From Megaleporinus macrocephalus (Eukaryota; Chordata; Actinopteri; Characiformes; Anostomidae), in the NCBI GenBank assembly GCA_021613375.1, contig CM038715.1:1750001-1814000 (forward strand): a DNA stretch of 64,000 nucleotides, given 5' to 3'. The position numbers and the translations under genes are program-made. Below, in pieces: positions 25,989-37,151 of this stretch (positions are counted from its first letter, which is position 1; each line of letters opens with the position of its first letter). The notes beneath the pieces were generated by a model, which did no database searches, had not been told where the DNA came from, and saw nothing but the letters and a program-made list of their open reading frames with translations.

Positions 25989-27063
25989 CAAAGGTGTAAG
26001 AGCGGGTTTAACGTTGGGGGGGACACATTTGCTAATATGAATCAAAGCCCACCCTATCCCCTAAATATTACCTATAAGCTGATTCCACTGTAGGTAAGGT
26101 AGTAAATCACTGTATGTATAGAGACGTAGATCAACATTTGTGGAACTACAGTAAATTATTAATAAATAAACAAAACACAACATTATCTGTACGTCTGTTT
26201 ATTATTAGATAAATCAAATTAAAGACCACTTTATAAACTAAACTAGATACTCCACATTACATGGTACTGTTTCAGAAAACTTTTAAATTATACATACAAT
26301 ATATTATATACATATATAAATATTACTGAAATGAAATGATAAATAAATGTATATTAATGTTTCCTGACTAGACTAGACTAACATTAGTGTTAGACAGTAA
26401 GGCTGTGTCCCAAACAGCACCCTCTGGAACATTACATACTGCACTACTGACAGCACTTCTAATGATGCTGTCCTTTTATTTATTAATTCATTTATTATAT
26501 ATTTATTTATGTATGTAGTGTAGGAGGAGTCTGCAGTTTGGGGCGTGGCCAGAGAGTAATGTAACTTTACGTGTCAGAGTGTTTTCTGACTAAAGTTAAT
26601 ATAAACATTAGCTAAACCAAACCCTCCTAGTCTGTTACCATAACAACACATTATACTAAATCTGGTTTATTAAAGTATATATGGTGATCGTTGTTATTCA
26701 CTGCTCTCGTCACTGACTCGTGTTTAAAGCTGGCGTGAGCTACTCGACACTCCAGCGAGGAGAGAGTTCGGGTCAGTGAAGCTGCTGACTGCAGGATATT
26801 TCTGAACAGGCATCTCAACACAAACCTTAACACAGTAAAAGACCACCTAACAACCAGAGACCACCTAACAACCAGAGTCTGTTACTAACAACAAACACAG
26901 CACGTGAATTGTGAACGCTGCCAAAAGACACTTTTAAAAATGAAGTGTTTTTAAACATTCTCTGCTTTTCTGTGGTTTAATTTTTGGGTGGGACAAATCT
27001 ACCTGTTTCTGATATTGGGTGGGACACGCCCCCCCCCACCTCCCCCGGGTTTCTAAGCCAATG
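25989..27063 (+). mobile_element. hAT-like family A, complete copy 2
   Basis: A 1,075-bp element with inverted ends (CAAAGGTGTAAGAGCGG at the left, TTTCTAAGCCAATG at the right). It is flanked by a perfect 8-bp duplication, GGCAAATC, at 25981-25988 and 27064-27071, the length expected for hAT transposases. It has no transposase frame and must have been mobilised in trans. Confidence 0.88.
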
Positions 27064-27071
27064 GGCAAATC

Positions 27072-27441
27072 TCTCAGAAATCAAAAAAAGGCTCTTTCCT
27101 TTATCACACAATTCCTTTTCACTAAAAACAAATCCCAACAAAAAACAACACATAAATACTCTTTATCGTATACTCAGAAAAGAGGTAATGTGCAGTTACG
27201 CTTATTTAAAGGTACAAACAACTTAGATATAGCCTTGAAGGTACAACAACAGCTCTTAAGGTGCAGCTCTGTATAATAATTAGATTTTTCCCCGGGGCCA
27301 GGTACAGTACACGTTTGTACAGAATAACAATTAAAAAGCTGGCGGTCTGGACGTGCAGAGTCAAGCAGTCGAAAAAATACAGCAGCAAATGGAACATGGG
27401 GTTATGTTCCCTAACTAAGTTACTGAAGACATACCCTGGAG
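27072..27441. other. Unclassified DNA
   Basis: No recognised gene. Overlapping 80-96-codon open frames on both strands have no domain signature. Confidence 0.45.
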
Positions 27442-28154
27442 CAGGGGTCACTAATAGGCGGACCGCGGTCCAGATCCGGACCCAGACGTTGTCCATTGCG
27501 GACCCAAACCGATAAACTACTGAGAATGATTTAATTTAGACTGTGTTTATTTTAAGAGGTGGAGCTTTTCTAGTCTTTACGGTATACAGGCTTTACGGCA
27601 CAGTGAACTCAGAGACCAATCAGATCTGTGCAGATTGGGGCGTGTGGCCTGCACACACAGGCGAGGTAGGAAGCGAGGAGCAGCAGCCGGAGACTAAAGC
27701 GAGTCAGAAAGAATAACGTAAAAACAGAAAAGTGAAGAGAGAAAACTGAGTGTTTAACAGGAACGGTTCTGGAATGGACCTGCTCGTCTAGTTCTGGAGA
27801 ACATCACTCTGTACAACCAACATGTTCATCTGAGAAGCTGAGTTAACAAGAAGAACCACCTTTATTTACTTTCTCTATAAATAAACACTTTAAGATGAAC
27901 TTTTTTTAAAAGCATTCTGTTTTTTTAATGTAGCTCTTGTTTTTAGTGAAGTGAGTAAAAACATTTATTAGTAGTTTATAAATAATTAATTCAGTTCAGT
28001 ATTTAAACAGTAAATAAACTGAATGGTATGTGTGGTGTGTTGGTGTTTCAGTAGTTGATGGTATAAGATGCTGATACTAGACTACTTCAGTAAACAGGAT
28101 ACACCACTGAATCAGAACACACGTTAGAAATGATGATGCTCCAGACCTTGGCCT
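27442..28154 (+). mobile_element. hAT-like family D, copy 1 (right end lost)
   Basis: It starts CAGGGGTCACTAATAGGCGG and is collinear with 42897-43674 and 51723-52495. It ends at a CCAGACCTTGGCCTG segment where family E sequence takes over, so the true right terminus is missing. Confidence 0.7.
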
Positions 28155-28560
28155 GTACGTAGCTACTGCTAGTGAACTGCCGCTACAGAAGTTATCGCTA
28201 CTGCTGAGATAAACAATGATTACATTCCTCCCGTTTCATCTTCTCTGATCTACAGCTCCACACCGTCTGATACATAATCAGATAAAAACTCAGATCAGAG
28301 TCACTAAAAGTCTAAATCTGTCAGTAAACGAGCTTTTAATGAATAGCAGGACTTTTACGGTGGTGGTCTGACGTCTTGCGTCACAGGACGCTGGTAATAT
28401 GGTGGACGTAGTACGTCTGAGATTGTGTAGCTACTAAACCTCTCCTACTGAAACTACCTACTAGTCTGACTCTCGAGCAGCACGTACTGACTCTAATCTA
28501 GTACCTACTGACTCTAATCTAGTACCTACTGGCTAGTAAGAGATTTCAGACGCACCTATA
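28155..28560 (-). mobile_element. Family E fragment with intact terminus
   Basis: This is the reverse complement of the unique part of family E at 47297-47690 and 59775-60210. It keeps the terminus, whose minus strand reads GGTGCGTCTGAAATCTCTTA. The 45-bp array part of the element is absent. Confidence 0.7.
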
Positions 28561-29510
28561 GTTTGCTGCTAGGCTCCTTAAAGCTTGCTAAAATGACACA
28601 CACAGAGCCAAGCCTGTCCTTCAAAATAAGAGCATAATAAAGTCAGGAGGTGTTTAAAAAAGCCTGTTTTTAATAATGACACATCAACCCCCACTGCTAA
28701 TCAGTCCTGGATCCATTACCCCTGTGGATTGGTTTCTGGAGACCATCGTTTCAGAGGGCCGGGGGACTTGGGTGCCCTTCCCAATTAACCAGATACAGAG
28801 CCAAGGAGTTCCACGTGGAAGGATGGGCCTCTCAGTTATGCAGAACACCACTGGCTGAAACTCCCATGACCCGCTGGCAAAGGGTGCCGCTCATGTGCAC
28901 TGTTGCCCCAGCTCTCAACCACCATGACCAGACTCACTTGCCCCGCCTCTGTTTGGGTCAAACCCAGCTGTTTCTAGATCTAACCTATTATAAAAGGCCT
29001 CTAAAAAACTCCCCATTCATTCATCACATTCTCTAACTGGTGGCGAGCAGACCTAGTCCACTGCAGCTGCTTCCCGTCCTCCGCCATGCCTCGTCTCCCT
29101 CCACTGCACTGCGCCCTCACAGCATCCCCTTGCCCCACGGCTGGAACTGACCTCTCATCTCCGGTCCCTGAGCCACTTCCAGCATCACTGTAACACTGAG
29201 GGACCTCCGAAGGAACTCCAACAACTCATAGAGCTTGTGCGTAATGTGGCTTTATTTAGAGCTTAGCACAGTCACATGGAATAGAAGCAAAATCAAGCCT
29301 GAACCTGGAAACTGTATGACTATTATTAATGCATATGCAGTGTTTTAGAATGAGAACGTAGTACACTCACGCAGATATAGCTATAAACAACTATTTAACA
29401 CTCAAACCTGTACATCATATAACAATCAGTATACAACAGAATAAATATCACACAAATAAAATTCACATAATAAGATCCAGGTCACCAGGATCACAGGAAG
29501 CTTACATCTA
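28561..29510. other. Unclassified DNA with a promoter-like patch
   Basis: At about 28983-28996 the sequence TATTATAAAAGGCC looks like a TATA box. About 100 bp later a short frame begins in good Kozak context (CCGCCATGC, near 29080) and ends after 35 codons. I could not find long terminal repeats to make this an LTR. Confidence 0.35.
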
Positions 29511-30239
29511 TGGAGTGAAATCAGTGTCATCAGAACATAAACCTGGAATCATGCTTTTGAAAAAAAAAGGTGTGCGAAATTTGGTGATATTGAAAATTTG
29601 ACCTGCAAAATTTCTGGTATTTCAAATTCAATTATTGGAATTTCAGGTAAAAATAATTCAGTTACAAAAATTTCAGATCGTAAAAATCCAGGTCATGAAA
29701 TTCCGGTTGTAAAAATTCCGGTTGTGAAAATCCTGGTCATGAAAATTCAGGTTGTGAAATTCAGGTTGTGAAACTCAGGTTGTAAAAATCCAGGTCATGA
29801 AAATTCAGGTTGTGAAATTCAGGTTGTAAAAAATTGGGTTGTGAAATTCAGGTCATGAAAATTCAGGTTGTAAAAATTGGGTTGTGAAATTCACGTTGAA
29901 AAATTCAGGTTGTAAAAATCCAGGTCATGAAAATTCAGGTTGTGAAATTCAGGTTGTAAAAATCCAGGTCATGAAAATTCAGGTTGTAAAAATCCAGGTC
30001 ATGAAAATTCAGGTTGTGAATTTCAGGTTGAAAAATTCAGGTTGTGAATTTCAGGTTGAAAAATTCAGGTTGTGAAATCCAGGTCATGAAAATTCAGGTT
30101 GTAAAAATTCAGGTCATGAAAATTCAGGTTGTGAAATTCAGGTTGTAAAAATCTAGGTCATGAAAATTCAGGTTGTGAAATTCAGGTCATAAAAATTCAG
30201 GTTGTGAAATCCAGGTCATGAAAATTCATGTTGTGAAAT

Positions 30240-30515
30240 TCAAGTCAAGTCAAGTCAAGTTTATTTGTATAGTACTTTTTACAATGATGTTGTCACAAAG
30301 AAGCTTTACAGGAATTTTCAAAACATGAAAAACATGAAATCACAGCTGTTTATCCCCCAGTGAGCAAACCAGAGCCAACGGTGGCAAGGAAAAACTCCCT
30401 CAACTGGAGGAAGAAACCTTGGGAGGAACCAGACTCACAAGAGGAGACCCATCCTCCTCTGGTCAAACAGTATTTACAGTTTATAAACTAAAGCTGAGTC
30501 TGATGGTAGAAGCAG
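30240..30515 (-). mobile_element. Retroposon 3'-end fragment, block 1
   Basis: On the plus strand it starts with (CAAGT)n, then TTTATTTGTATAGTACTTTT. Read on the minus strand it ends ACAAATAAACTTGACTTGAC, an A-rich end followed by a short tandem tail as in LINE 3' ends. The same TTGAC tail ends the LINE at 38687-40967. It has no coding part. Confidence 0.6.
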
Positions 30516-31237
30516 GTTGTGAAATTCAGGTTGTAAAAAATTGGGTTGTGAAATTCAGGCTGAAAAATTCAGGTTGTGAAATCCAGGTCATGAAAATTCA
30601 GGTTGTGGAATTCAGGTTGAAAATTTCAGATTGTGAAATCCAGGTCATGAAAATTCAGGTTGTGAAATTCAGGTTGAAAATTTCAGATTGTGAAATCCAG
30701 GTCATGAAAATTCAGGTTGTGAAATTCAGGTGGTAAAAATCCAGGTCATGAAAATTCAGGTTGTGAAAATCCAGGTCATGAAAATTCAGGTTGTGAAACT
30801 CAGGTTGTAAAAATCCAGGTGATGAAAATTCAGGTTGTGAAATTCAGGTTGTAAAAATTTGGGTTGTGAAATTCAGGTCATGAAAATTCAGGTTGTAAAA
30901 ATTTGGGTTGTGAAATTCAGGTCATGAAAATTCAGGTTGTGAAATTCAGGTTGTAAAAAATTGGGTTGTGAAATTCAGGTTGAAAAATTCAGGTTGTAAA
31001 AATCCAGGTCATGAAAATCCAGGTCATGAAAATTCAGGTTGTAAAAATCCAGGTCATGAAAATTCAGGTTGTGAAATTCAGGTTGTAAAAATCCAGGTCA
31101 TGAAAATTCAGGTTGTGAAATTCAGGTCATAAAAATTCATGTTGTGAAATTCAGGTTGAAAAAAATTGGGTTGTGAAATTTAGGTTGAAAAATTCAGGTT
31201 GTGAAATCCAGGTCATGAAAATTCATGTTGTGAAATT

Positions 31238-31513
31238 CAAGTCAAGTCAAGTCAAGTTTATTTGTATAGTACTTTTTACAATGATGTTGTCACAAAGAAG
31301 CTTTACAGGAATTTTAAAAACATGAAAAACATGAAATCACAGCTGTTTATCCCCCAGTGAGCAAGCCAGAGCCAACGGTGGCAAGGAAAAACTCCCTCAA
31401 CTGGAGGAAGAAACCTTGGGAGGAACCAGACTCACAAGAGGAGACCCATCCTCCTCTGGTCAAACAGTATTTACAGTTTATAAACTAAAGCTGAGTCTGA
31501 TGGTAGAAGCAGG
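31238..31513 (-). mobile_element. Retroposon 3'-end fragment, block 2
   Basis: Nearly identical to the block 1 copy, with a few substitutions (for example AGCAAGCC for AGCAAACC). It was carried here by duplication of the 1-kb block. Confidence 0.6.
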
Positions 31514-32258
31514 TTGTGAAATTCAGGTTGTAAAAAATTGGGTTGTGAAATTCAGGTTGAAAAATTCAGGTTGTGAAATCCAGGTCATGAAAATTCAGGT
31601 TGAAAAATTCAGGTTGTGAAATCCAGGTCATGAAAATTCAGGTTGTGAAATTCAGGTTGAAAATTTCAGATTGTGAAATCCAGGTCATGAAAATTCAGGT
31701 TGTGAAATTCAGGTTGAAAATTTCAGATTGTGAAATCCAGGTTGAAAATTTCAGATTGTGAAATCCAGGTCATGAAAATTCAGGTTGTGAAATTCAGGTG
31801 GTAAAAATCCAGGTCATGAAAATTCAGGTTGTGAAATTCAGGTTGTGAAAATCCAGGTCATGAAAATTCAGGTTGTGAAACTCAGGTTGTAAAAATCCAG
31901 GTCATGAAAAATCAGGTTGTGAAATTCAGGTTGTAAAAAATTGGGTTGTGAAATTCAGGTCATGAAAATTCAGGTTGTAAAAAATTGGGTTGTGAAATTC
32001 AGGTTGAAAAATTCAGGTTGTAAAAATCCAGGTCATGAAAATTCAGGTTGTGAAATTCAGGTTGTAAAAATCCAGGTCATGAAAATTCAGGTTGTGAAAT
32101 TCAGGTTGTAAAAATCCAGGTCATGAAAATTCAGGTTGTGAAATTCAGGTCATAAAAATTCATGTTGTGAAATTCAGGTTGAAAAAAATTGGGTTGTGAA
32201 ATTTAGGTTGAAAAATTCAGGTTGTGAAATCCAGGTCATGAAAATTCATGTTGTGAAA

Positions 32259-32533
32259 TTCAAGTCAAGTCAAGTCAAGTTTATTTGTATAGTACTTTTT
32301 ACAATGATGTTGTCATAAAGAAGCTTTACAGGAATTTTAAAAACATGAAAAACATGAAATCACAGCTGTTTATCCCCCAGTGAGCAAACCAGAGCCAACG
32401 GTGGCAAGGAAAAACTCCCTCAACTGGAGGAAGAAACCTTGGGAGGAACCAGACTCACAAGAGGAGACCCATCCTCCTCTGGTCAAACAGTATTTACAGT
32501 TTATAAACTAAAGCTGAGTCTGATGGTAGAAGC
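32259..32533 (-). mobile_element. Retroposon 3'-end fragment, block 3
   Basis: Nearly identical to blocks 1 and 2, with its own change TTGTCATAAAG. The private substitutions could be used to order the duplications. Confidence 0.6.
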
Positions 32534-33009
32534 AGGTTGTGAAATTCAGGTTGTAAAAAATTGGGTTGTGAAATTCAGGTTGTAAAAAATTGGGTTGTGA
32601 AATTCTGGTTGAAAAATTCAGGTTGTAAAAATCCAGGTCATGAAAATTCAGGTTGTGAAATTCAGGTCATAAAAATTCATGTTGTGAAATTCCGGTTGAA
32701 AAATTCAGATTGTGAAATCCAGGTCATGAAAATTCAGGTTGTGAAATTCAGGTTGTAAAAAATTGGGTTGTAAAATTCAGGTTGTGAAATTCAGGTCATA
32801 AAAATTCATGTTGTGAAATTCAGGTTGTAAAAAATTGGGTTGTGAAATTCAGGTTGAAAAATTCAGGTTGTGAAAATCCAGGTCATGAAAATTCAGAAAA
32901 ACACCCGGGGTACTCGGGAAGAGCAAACTAGTGCAGATATAAATGAACTTGCATCTGGCCAATCACAAAACACCTCTAAGCTCATTGGGAGGGGCGTTTT
33001 TATCACAGA

Positions 33010-33047
<38 letters not shown>

Positions 33048-33244
33048 TCCATTTCTCACAGTAGTTTCTATAACCGCGTATAATCGAGTCACACTGCAGA
33101 TGGCAAGTCCCCCACCTAAGACTGTCTGAAATTCTAAGACCTAAATTTGAAATACCAAAAATTTTGCAGGTCAAATTTTCAATAACACCAAATTTCAAAA
33201 GCATGATTTCAGGTTCAAGTTCTGGTGCCACTGATTTCACTCCA

Positions 33245-34063
33245 TGTACACTACTTAGTGTGAACTCTCCACCTGTATTCAGGTTCCTTCCAAAGAAATG
33301 AACGGTGGTCCAGCAACAGTTGGCCGTCTTAGGCGGCTTCCAAGTGACAGGACTTGTACAAAAGTTAATCAATGTTGCAGCACAAGCTGCTTGTTAATAA
33401 CAGCAGATGATCAATAAAACAAAAACAGTAGACAAGTTTTCTGACCTGAATGGTTAATGAAACATTTGTAAACCAATCATAAAGAAGCAGATCATTTCAC
33501 TTATCATCCCAATGCAGCAAAACAGACTGCTACTCTAACAGCAGTGAAAAAACTGCTAGTCGGTTGATGGAATCCTCCACATCATTTCTCAAGACATCAA
33601 GCTGATTACTGTCATTTCAGAGGAGTTGTTGGATGCCCGTGTGCATGGCGCCAAATCAAAAACAATCAATGCCTGGAGAGATGCGCTCCAAGCTATGGAG
33701 GCTTTATTACCCTCTTTCTGACGCTGAACACAGACAGTGTTGTTTACTTTTATTTCTAAGTAATTTCATGTCTTTTCATTTTACTCTGTTTGTCTTAGTG
33801 GACCATCCTGAACGTTGGTGTACCTTTAGCCACACACCCAGGGAGGGGGAGGGAGGTGTTAGAGGAAAAGGTAGAGGGTTGTATGCTTCTATATTATATT
33901 GATATATATGAGAAAATAATATTTTACCAAAATTAATTTAAAAAAATTCACAAAAAAAGAAGCAGTTCATTTGATTTTTATAGAAATCCATGACAAGCGT
34001 CTCTTTTTTCTGTTTTTCTATTTTCATGGTGGTTATTGTGATGTCTGAATCCGACCAACCAAC
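33245..34063. other. Unclassified DNA
   Basis: Nothing recognisable. Confidence 0.45.
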
Positions 34064-34064
34064 C

Positions 34065-34118
<54 letters not shown>
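34064..34118. repeat. (TAA)n microsatellite
   Basis: About 18 units. Its position at the edge of the next feature suggests it is the tail of a minus-strand retroposon. Confidence 0.93.
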
Positions 34119-34625
34119 GCACTTTTTCAAAACAAAAAACTTTTTCCAATGCTTTACAAAGAACAAACAGTAAAATAGACAATTAAAACAGAAAAAAATA
34201 AATATTAAAACAAAAGAGTATAAAACATTTAAAGGTGCAAAGAATAAAACAGTGCATCTACTTAGTTTAAGACCAAACAAAGCAGGTAGGTCTTAATCCT
34301 TCTCTTCAATATGCAAAGATCCTCAAAGCCCTCAGGTCTTCAGAAGTTCCAAAAATGTTCTGTAATGGGAAAACGCCGCCTTTTCATGTTTTCCGTCATC
34401 GCGGCCAACATATTCCTGTCGGCTGATCTGAGGATTCTTGAGGGATCATGCATAATATCTTGTGCATATCTGATGCATAAAGAAGACGCAATATTATAAA
34501 AACTCTGGTTATGCAAACAGCCTGAAGTTCTTCAGAGATGTTAGCTTGTAGTTTGCTATCTGAAACTGGACCCAGTGAAGCGAGGACAGTTACACTTTTC
34601 ATCAATTTACAGAGATATGCTATTA
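34119..34625 (-). mobile_element. Probable retroposon 3' region (minus strand)
   Basis: The sequence CAATGCTTTACAAAGAACAA and later GACCCAGTGAAGCGAGGACA resemble a retroposon 3' region I recall as common in fish genomes. An (ATT)n tail would be at the 3' end on the minus strand. Recognition is from memory of wording only, and no protein remains. Confidence 0.35.
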
Positions 34626-35251
34626 GCATGAAATGAGGTGGTCAGTCAGTGGCCTAGTTCTAGTTCCCTCAGTCAGATATGTTTTTTAAATTATTATTAT
34701 AATTATTATTATTTTACTTATTTAGGTTTTGATTAAAGAAGTCTACTGCAACTGAAACAGAAATGCAGTGTAGCTATAACAAGTCAGAAACGATGTTCTC
34801 CCATCCTAATCTGTTCCTACTGAAGACTGGTTTTGTTGAAAATGGAGGAAAAGGTTTTTGCACAGTGCTGTGTATGAGATTAAATGTCTTTACAGGAATT
34901 TCCTGGCAGAGATCAGCAGCAATTTGTTCCCACACATACAAACAACACAGAAGACATTAGCAAGATAATCATTCACCATGAAGCCGTAATGATATCATTC
35001 AAACCACAGCCACTGCTTCTGTGAAGACTGAGTTTCAGTGAATGTGTTGGTACTTTCTGATCAATGTTCTATGAAGTTTGAAGAGAAGTCTGAATGTTAA
35101 ACATGTACATGCTTAATACTATTCATATATAACATAAAAAACCAAATGGAAATACCTTATTCATTATAAAAACATAACAAAAAGCCAAATTCCTTTATTA
35201 GTAGGCCATAAGTATCTATTTTAAAGAAATACGTATTTTAATTGGTTTATA

Positions 35252-35255
<4 letters not shown>
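34626..35255. other. Unclassified DNA
   Basis: Nothing recognisable. Confidence 0.45.

Positions 35256-35326
<71 letters not shown>
35256..35326. repeat. (TA)n microsatellite
   Basis: About 35 TA units, ending 28 bp before the family B element. Confidence 0.97.
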
Positions 35327-35330
<4 letters not shown>

Positions 35331-35354
35331 CATGTACAAAGGGTTCCCTTTAAA

Positions 35355-36918
35355 CCGAGGTGTAAATAATAAAGTACAAATACTTCTTTATCTTACTAAA
35401 GTAGAGATTTTGGTTATTTATACTTTACTGGAGTAATTATTTTTCAGATGACTTTTTACTTCTACTCCTTACATTTACACTCCATTATCAGTACTTTCTA
35501 CTCCTTACATTTACACTCCATTATCAGTACTTTCTACTCCTTACATTTACACTCCATTATCTGTACTTTCTACTACTTACATTTACACTCCATTATCAGT
35601 ACTTTCTACTCCTTACATTTACACTCCATTATCAGTACTTTCTACTCCTTACATTTACACTCCATTGTCAGTACTTTCTACTCCTTACATTTACACTCCA
35701 TTGTCAGTACTTTCTACTCCTTACATTTACACTCCATTGTCAGTACTTTCTACTCCTTACATTTACACTCCATTATCAGTACTTTCTACTACTTACATTT
35801 ACACTCCATTATCAGTACTTTCTACTCCTTACATTTACACTCCATTATCTGTACTTTCTACTCCTTACATTTACACTCCATTATCTGTACTTTCTACTCC
35901 TTACATTTACACTCCATTATCAGTACTTTCTACTCCTTACATTTACACTCCATTGTCAGTACTTTCTACTCCTTACATTTACACTCCATTGTCAGTATTT
36001 TCTACTCCTTACATTTACACTCCATTATCAGTACTTTCTACTCCTTACATTTACACTCTATTATCAGTACTTTCTACTCCTTACATTTAAACTCCATTAT
36101 CAGTACTTTCTACTCCTTAAATTTACACTCCATTATCTGTACTTTCTACTCTTTACATTTACACTCCATTATCAGTACTTTCTACTCCTTACATTTACAC
36201 TCCATTATCAGTACTTTCTACTCCTTACATTTACACTCCATTATCAGTACTTTCTACTCCTTACATTTACACTCCATTATCAGTACTTTCTACTCCTTAC
36301 ATTTACACTCCATTATCAGTACTTTCTACTCCTTACATTTTAAACATAGTCTCGTTACTCCTATTTCATTTCAGCTTGTTTTCATTCATGTACATTTACA
36401 TTCCAGTAAAGATTATTGATAACATGTCTTTGAAGTTTGACTTCATTACAATACTTATAGACAACTAGTCATCATATCTTCTGCTCCATGAAACACATGT
36501 TAATGTTCAGTAGTAACAGATATGCTTCTTTAATATATTTACATTGTACTAAACTACATTCATGTTTAATGGGTGTATATGAGCTGAAACAGGAAGCCTA
36601 GCGCATCCCAAATTTATCAACGTTAACATTTTAATATAACATTATAGTCATTATGGCTTTTAGAAGAATGGGGTTTTTGGGGAGGTGGGCTAGTGAACTA
36701 TAGACCCCTGTGGTGTGGCCTAAGCTTTTGTCCTTAATGGTATTTTTTTCTTACATTACTTTTACTTTTATACTTTAAGTAGTTCTGAAAGCAGTACTTT
36801 TACACTTTTACTGGAGTAAAAGCTTGACTTGAAACTTCAGCTTCTACAGAAGTATTTTTAAACTCTAGTATCTTTACTTCTACCTGAGTAATGAATGTGA
36901 ATACTTTTGACAGCTTTG
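35355..36918 (-). mobile_element. hAT-like family B, complete copy 5
   Basis: This is the only complete copy, 1,564 bp. Its ends are CCGAGGTGTAAATAAT at the left and TTTTGACAGCTTTG at the right, a short imperfect inverted pair. It is flanked by a perfect 8-bp duplication, CCTTTAAA (35347-35354 and 36919-36926), as made by hAT transposases. The interior is the family B body plus a ~24-unit array, with no transposase. The right-hand duplication contains the stop codon of the exon-like frame at 36922-37151. Confidence 0.88.
35463..36342. repeat. 36-bp minisatellite, about 24 units
   Basis: This is the reverse complement of the array in copies 1 and 3, with private CCATTGTCAG variants in runs. 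It opens a 323-codon plus-strand frame with a 12-residue period that is not a gene. Confidence 0.95.
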
Positions 36919-36921
36919 CCT

Positions 36922-37151
36922 TTAAAGGGCAGCTCTCCAGAGTCTATAGCAGGCCTTGCTGTCGATAGGTGTCGGAGTGCGGCTGTAAAAGGCGCGAGAC
37001 TCTGGAATACAGCTGTTATAAGCTGTATCTTGGGGCAGCTGAACCTCAGCTCTTTTCTTCTCTGCAGGGTCGGATGAGTCCTCAGCCACCTGAAGCCAGA
37101 CAATGAGGCCTCCCTGAAAGCGGTACAGGTAAAGATCCGCTCCACTTTTAC
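36922..37151 (-). CDS. Candidate terminal exon of an unidentified host gene
   Basis: On the minus strand a pyrimidine-rich tract ends in TTCTATTGTGTACAG, a good splice acceptor. It is followed by 76 open codons and a TAA stop. The translation begins GADLYLYRFQGG after a few residues and ends KACYRLWRAAL. It has varied composition, two cysteines, many aromatic residues and no repeat. The frame would start in phase after the first two bases. I recognise no family. The stop codon lies in the 8-bp duplication made by the family B insertion, so the gene's original 3' sequence resumes left of 35355. The upstream exons are not found in this window. It could be a chance open frame, and the case rests on the acceptor and the composition. 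Confidence 0.3.

Larger units (their letters stand above)
29660..32895. repeat. ~15-bp satellite in ~1-kb higher-order units
   Basis: The basic unit is AAATTCAGGTTGTGA, alternating with versions such as AAATCCAGGTCATGA. On top of this, a ~1-kb block (satellite plus one retroposon fragment) occurs three times, with fragments starting at about 30240, 31238 and 32259 (spacings about 1,000 and 1,020 bp). The blocks keep the same sequence before each fragment (CATGTTGTGAAATTCAAGTC), showing block duplication rather than three insertions. Confidence 0.9.
29511..33244. mobile_element. Family F: 3.7-kb element with long terminal inverted repeats
   Basis: The left end (29511 to about 29640) and right end (about 33120-33244) are inverted copies of each other over about 120-130 bp. 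Both start TGGAGTGAAATCAGTG and share GAAAATTTGACCTGCAAAAT. The interior is almost wholly the ~15-bp satellite plus three retroposon fragments, then ~220 bp of unique DNA with a (TA)n run (33016-33043). No transposase frame was found and the target duplication is unclear. The most likely reading is a non-autonomous DNA transposon expanded by an internal satellite. Confidence 0.65.

Noticed and set aside
28677..29195. Possible LTR running from TGACACATC to CTGTAACA
   Set aside because: The flanking pentamers (AATAA and CTGAG) do not match and no second copy is in the window.
30419..31619. Repeated frames starting MGGTRLTRGD
   Set aside because: They begin in the duplicated retroposon fragment and run into the 15-bp satellite. 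The same frame recurs because the 1-kb block is duplicated.
37068..37128. Plus-strand internal exon with good acceptor (TTCTTCTCTGCAG) and donor (CAGGTAAAG)
   Set aside because: All three reading frames contain stops within 61 bp. The minus-strand frame over the same bases is open, so any coding use is more likely there.
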